A stretch of DNA of 14,589 bases. Origin: Bacteroidales bacterium UBA3290 (GTDB lineage: Bacteria; Bacteroidota; Bacteroidia; Bacteroidales; UBA932). Numbering within the stretch: position 1 is the first letter of the stretch; each line of letters starts with the position of its first letter. The position numbers and the translations under genes are program-made. Positions 13,871 through 14,589 of the stretch are shown here, piece after piece. The notes under the pieces were generated by a model. That model did no database searches. It saw only the letters and a program-made list of their open reading frames with translations, and was not told where the DNA came from. Where the stretch lies: positions 1 to 14,589 of the forward strand of contig DETK01000031.1 of the NCBI GenBank assembly GCA_002361615.1. The letters are read 5' to 3'.

Positions 13871-14589
13871 ATGAACAACAAAGAAAACCTGGAATTGCTT
13901 GGCAAGTATGCCATCAATCTGAACGAGCGGGCCCGCAGCGGGAAGCTCGATCCGGTCATCGGCCGGGACGAGGAGATCCGGCGGGTGCTGCAGATCCTGA
14001 GCCGGCGGACCAAGAACAATCCGATCCTGGTCGGCGAGCCGGGCGTGGGCAAAACCGCCATTTCCGAAGGGATCGCCCAGCGGATCATCAACGGCGATGT
14101 GCCTGAGAATCTGAAAAGCAAGGAAATCTATTCCCTGGATATGGGCGCGCTGATCGCAGGTGCGAAGTACCAGGGTGAATTCGAGGAACGTCTGAAGGGC
14201 GTCGTGAAGGCCGTGACCGAAAGCGACGGTCAGATCATCCTCTTTATCGATGAGATCCACACCCTCGTGGGCGCGGGACGTACAAGCGGCGCGATGGATG
14301 CGGCCAACATCCTGAAGCCTGCTCTGGCGCGTGGGGAACTGCGGGCCATCGGTTCGACGACGCTCGACGAATACCAGAAGTATTTCGAGACCGACAAGGC
14401 GCTGGAGCGTCGTTTCCAGATGGTGATGGTCGATGAGCCGACGGTGGCCGAATCGATCTCCATCCTGCGTGGCTTGAAAGAGAAATACGAGAATCACCAC
14501 AAGGTGCGGATCGAGGACGACGCGATCATCGCGGCGGTCGAGCTTTCGCACCGGTACATCACCAACCGTTTCCTGCCCGACAAGGCCAT
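13871..14589 (+). CDS. clpB: ClpB-type AAA+ disaggregase lacking the N-terminal domain, cut by the window edge
   Basis: The visible 239 residues are the first AAA+ ring domain of a Hsp100 chaperone that, with DnaK, pulls aggregated proteins apart. Walker A GEPGVGKT is at 55-62, the pore loop AKYQGEFEER at 98-107 carries Tyr100, Walker B IILFIDEIH is at 122-130, sensor GSTT at 161-164, and ALERRFQ at 177-183 holds the arginine finger. AMDAANILKPALARGEL and LSHRYITNRFLPDKA favour ClpB over ClpC or ClpA, but the M-domain that would settle this lies beyond the edge. The protein starts with MNNKENLELLGKYAINLNE, directly in the linker: the roughly 150-residue N-terminal domain of full-length ClpB is absent. 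An in-frame TGA at 13850-13852 and no N-domain-like coding in the gap exclude a misplaced start. Confidence 0.9.
   Translation, partial: MNNKENLELLGKYAINLNERARSGKLDPVIGRDEEIRRVLQILSRRTKNNPILVGEPGVGKTAISEGIAQRIINGDVPENLKSKEIYSLDMGALIAGAKYQGEFEERLKGVVKAVTESDGQIILFIDEIHTLVGAGRTSGAMDAANILKPALARGELRAIGSTTLDEYQKYFETDKALERRFQMVMVDEPTVAESISILRGLKEKYENHHKVRIEDDAIIAAVELSHRYITNRFLPDKA

Noticed and set aside
13684..14121. Upstream in-frame extension of the first peptidase
   Set aside because: It would run through the promoter and opposite the clpB-like gene and would bury the signal peptide inside the protein.

Overview
The window looks like chromosomal DNA from a GC-rich member of the Bacteroidota, probably a gut-type Bacteroidales. 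The evidence is protein style (PEP carboxykinase, ClpB, RecQ, secreted C1B-type cysteine peptidases) and repeated matches to the Bacteroidota -7 promoter element TAnnTTTG placed just before genes (653-660 minus, 704-711 plus, 4643-4650 plus, 7032-7039 plus, 13724-13731 minus). Shine-Dalgarno sites are nearly absent, with one striking exception before the clpB-like gene. I see no tRNA, rRNA, CRISPR array, insertion sequence or phage gene. Genus cannot be settled from this sequence.

Layout. The left end (1-617, minus) is the 5' part of ATP-dependent PEP carboxykinase. It is divergent from a long-chain acyl-CoA synthetase (737-2668). A 240-base gap (2669-2908) holds strong inverted repeats and a terminator-like hairpin. 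Then come a short RecQ-family helicase (2909-4630) and a lone dTDP-4-dehydrorhamnose reductase (4671-5570), which meets a convergent cardiolipin synthase (5556-6959, minus) with a 15-base overlap.

The most notable segment is 7056-10653. It is a tightly packed four-gene plus-strand operon (1-base gap, 1-base gap, ATGA overlap) behind one TAnnTTTG element: a short-chain dehydrogenase, a membrane steroid 5-alpha-reductase homologue closely resembling mammalian SRD5A1/2, an Old-Yellow-Enzyme-type flavin oxidoreductase, and a second short-chain dehydrogenase. Together these could carry out Delta4 (5-alpha and 5-beta) reduction and 3-keto/hydroxyl interconversion of steroids or bile acids. The assignment is from domain content and visible active-site residues; substrate and direction are inferred.

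The right part (minus strand) is a second operon read from 13683 to 10634: two tandem secreted papain-fold (C1B-like) peptidases, then phosphatidylserine synthase, with a 6-base gap and a TGATG stop/start overlap. Its last gene overlaps the end of the steroid operon convergently by 20 bases. Divergent from it, a clpB-like chaperone gene starts at 13871 without the usual N-terminal domain and behind a near-perfect Shine-Dalgarno; it runs off the right end.

The steroid operon is flanked by two phospholipid head-group enzymes (cardiolipin synthase and PssA), but each lies in a different transcription unit, so a functional link is only possible, not shown.
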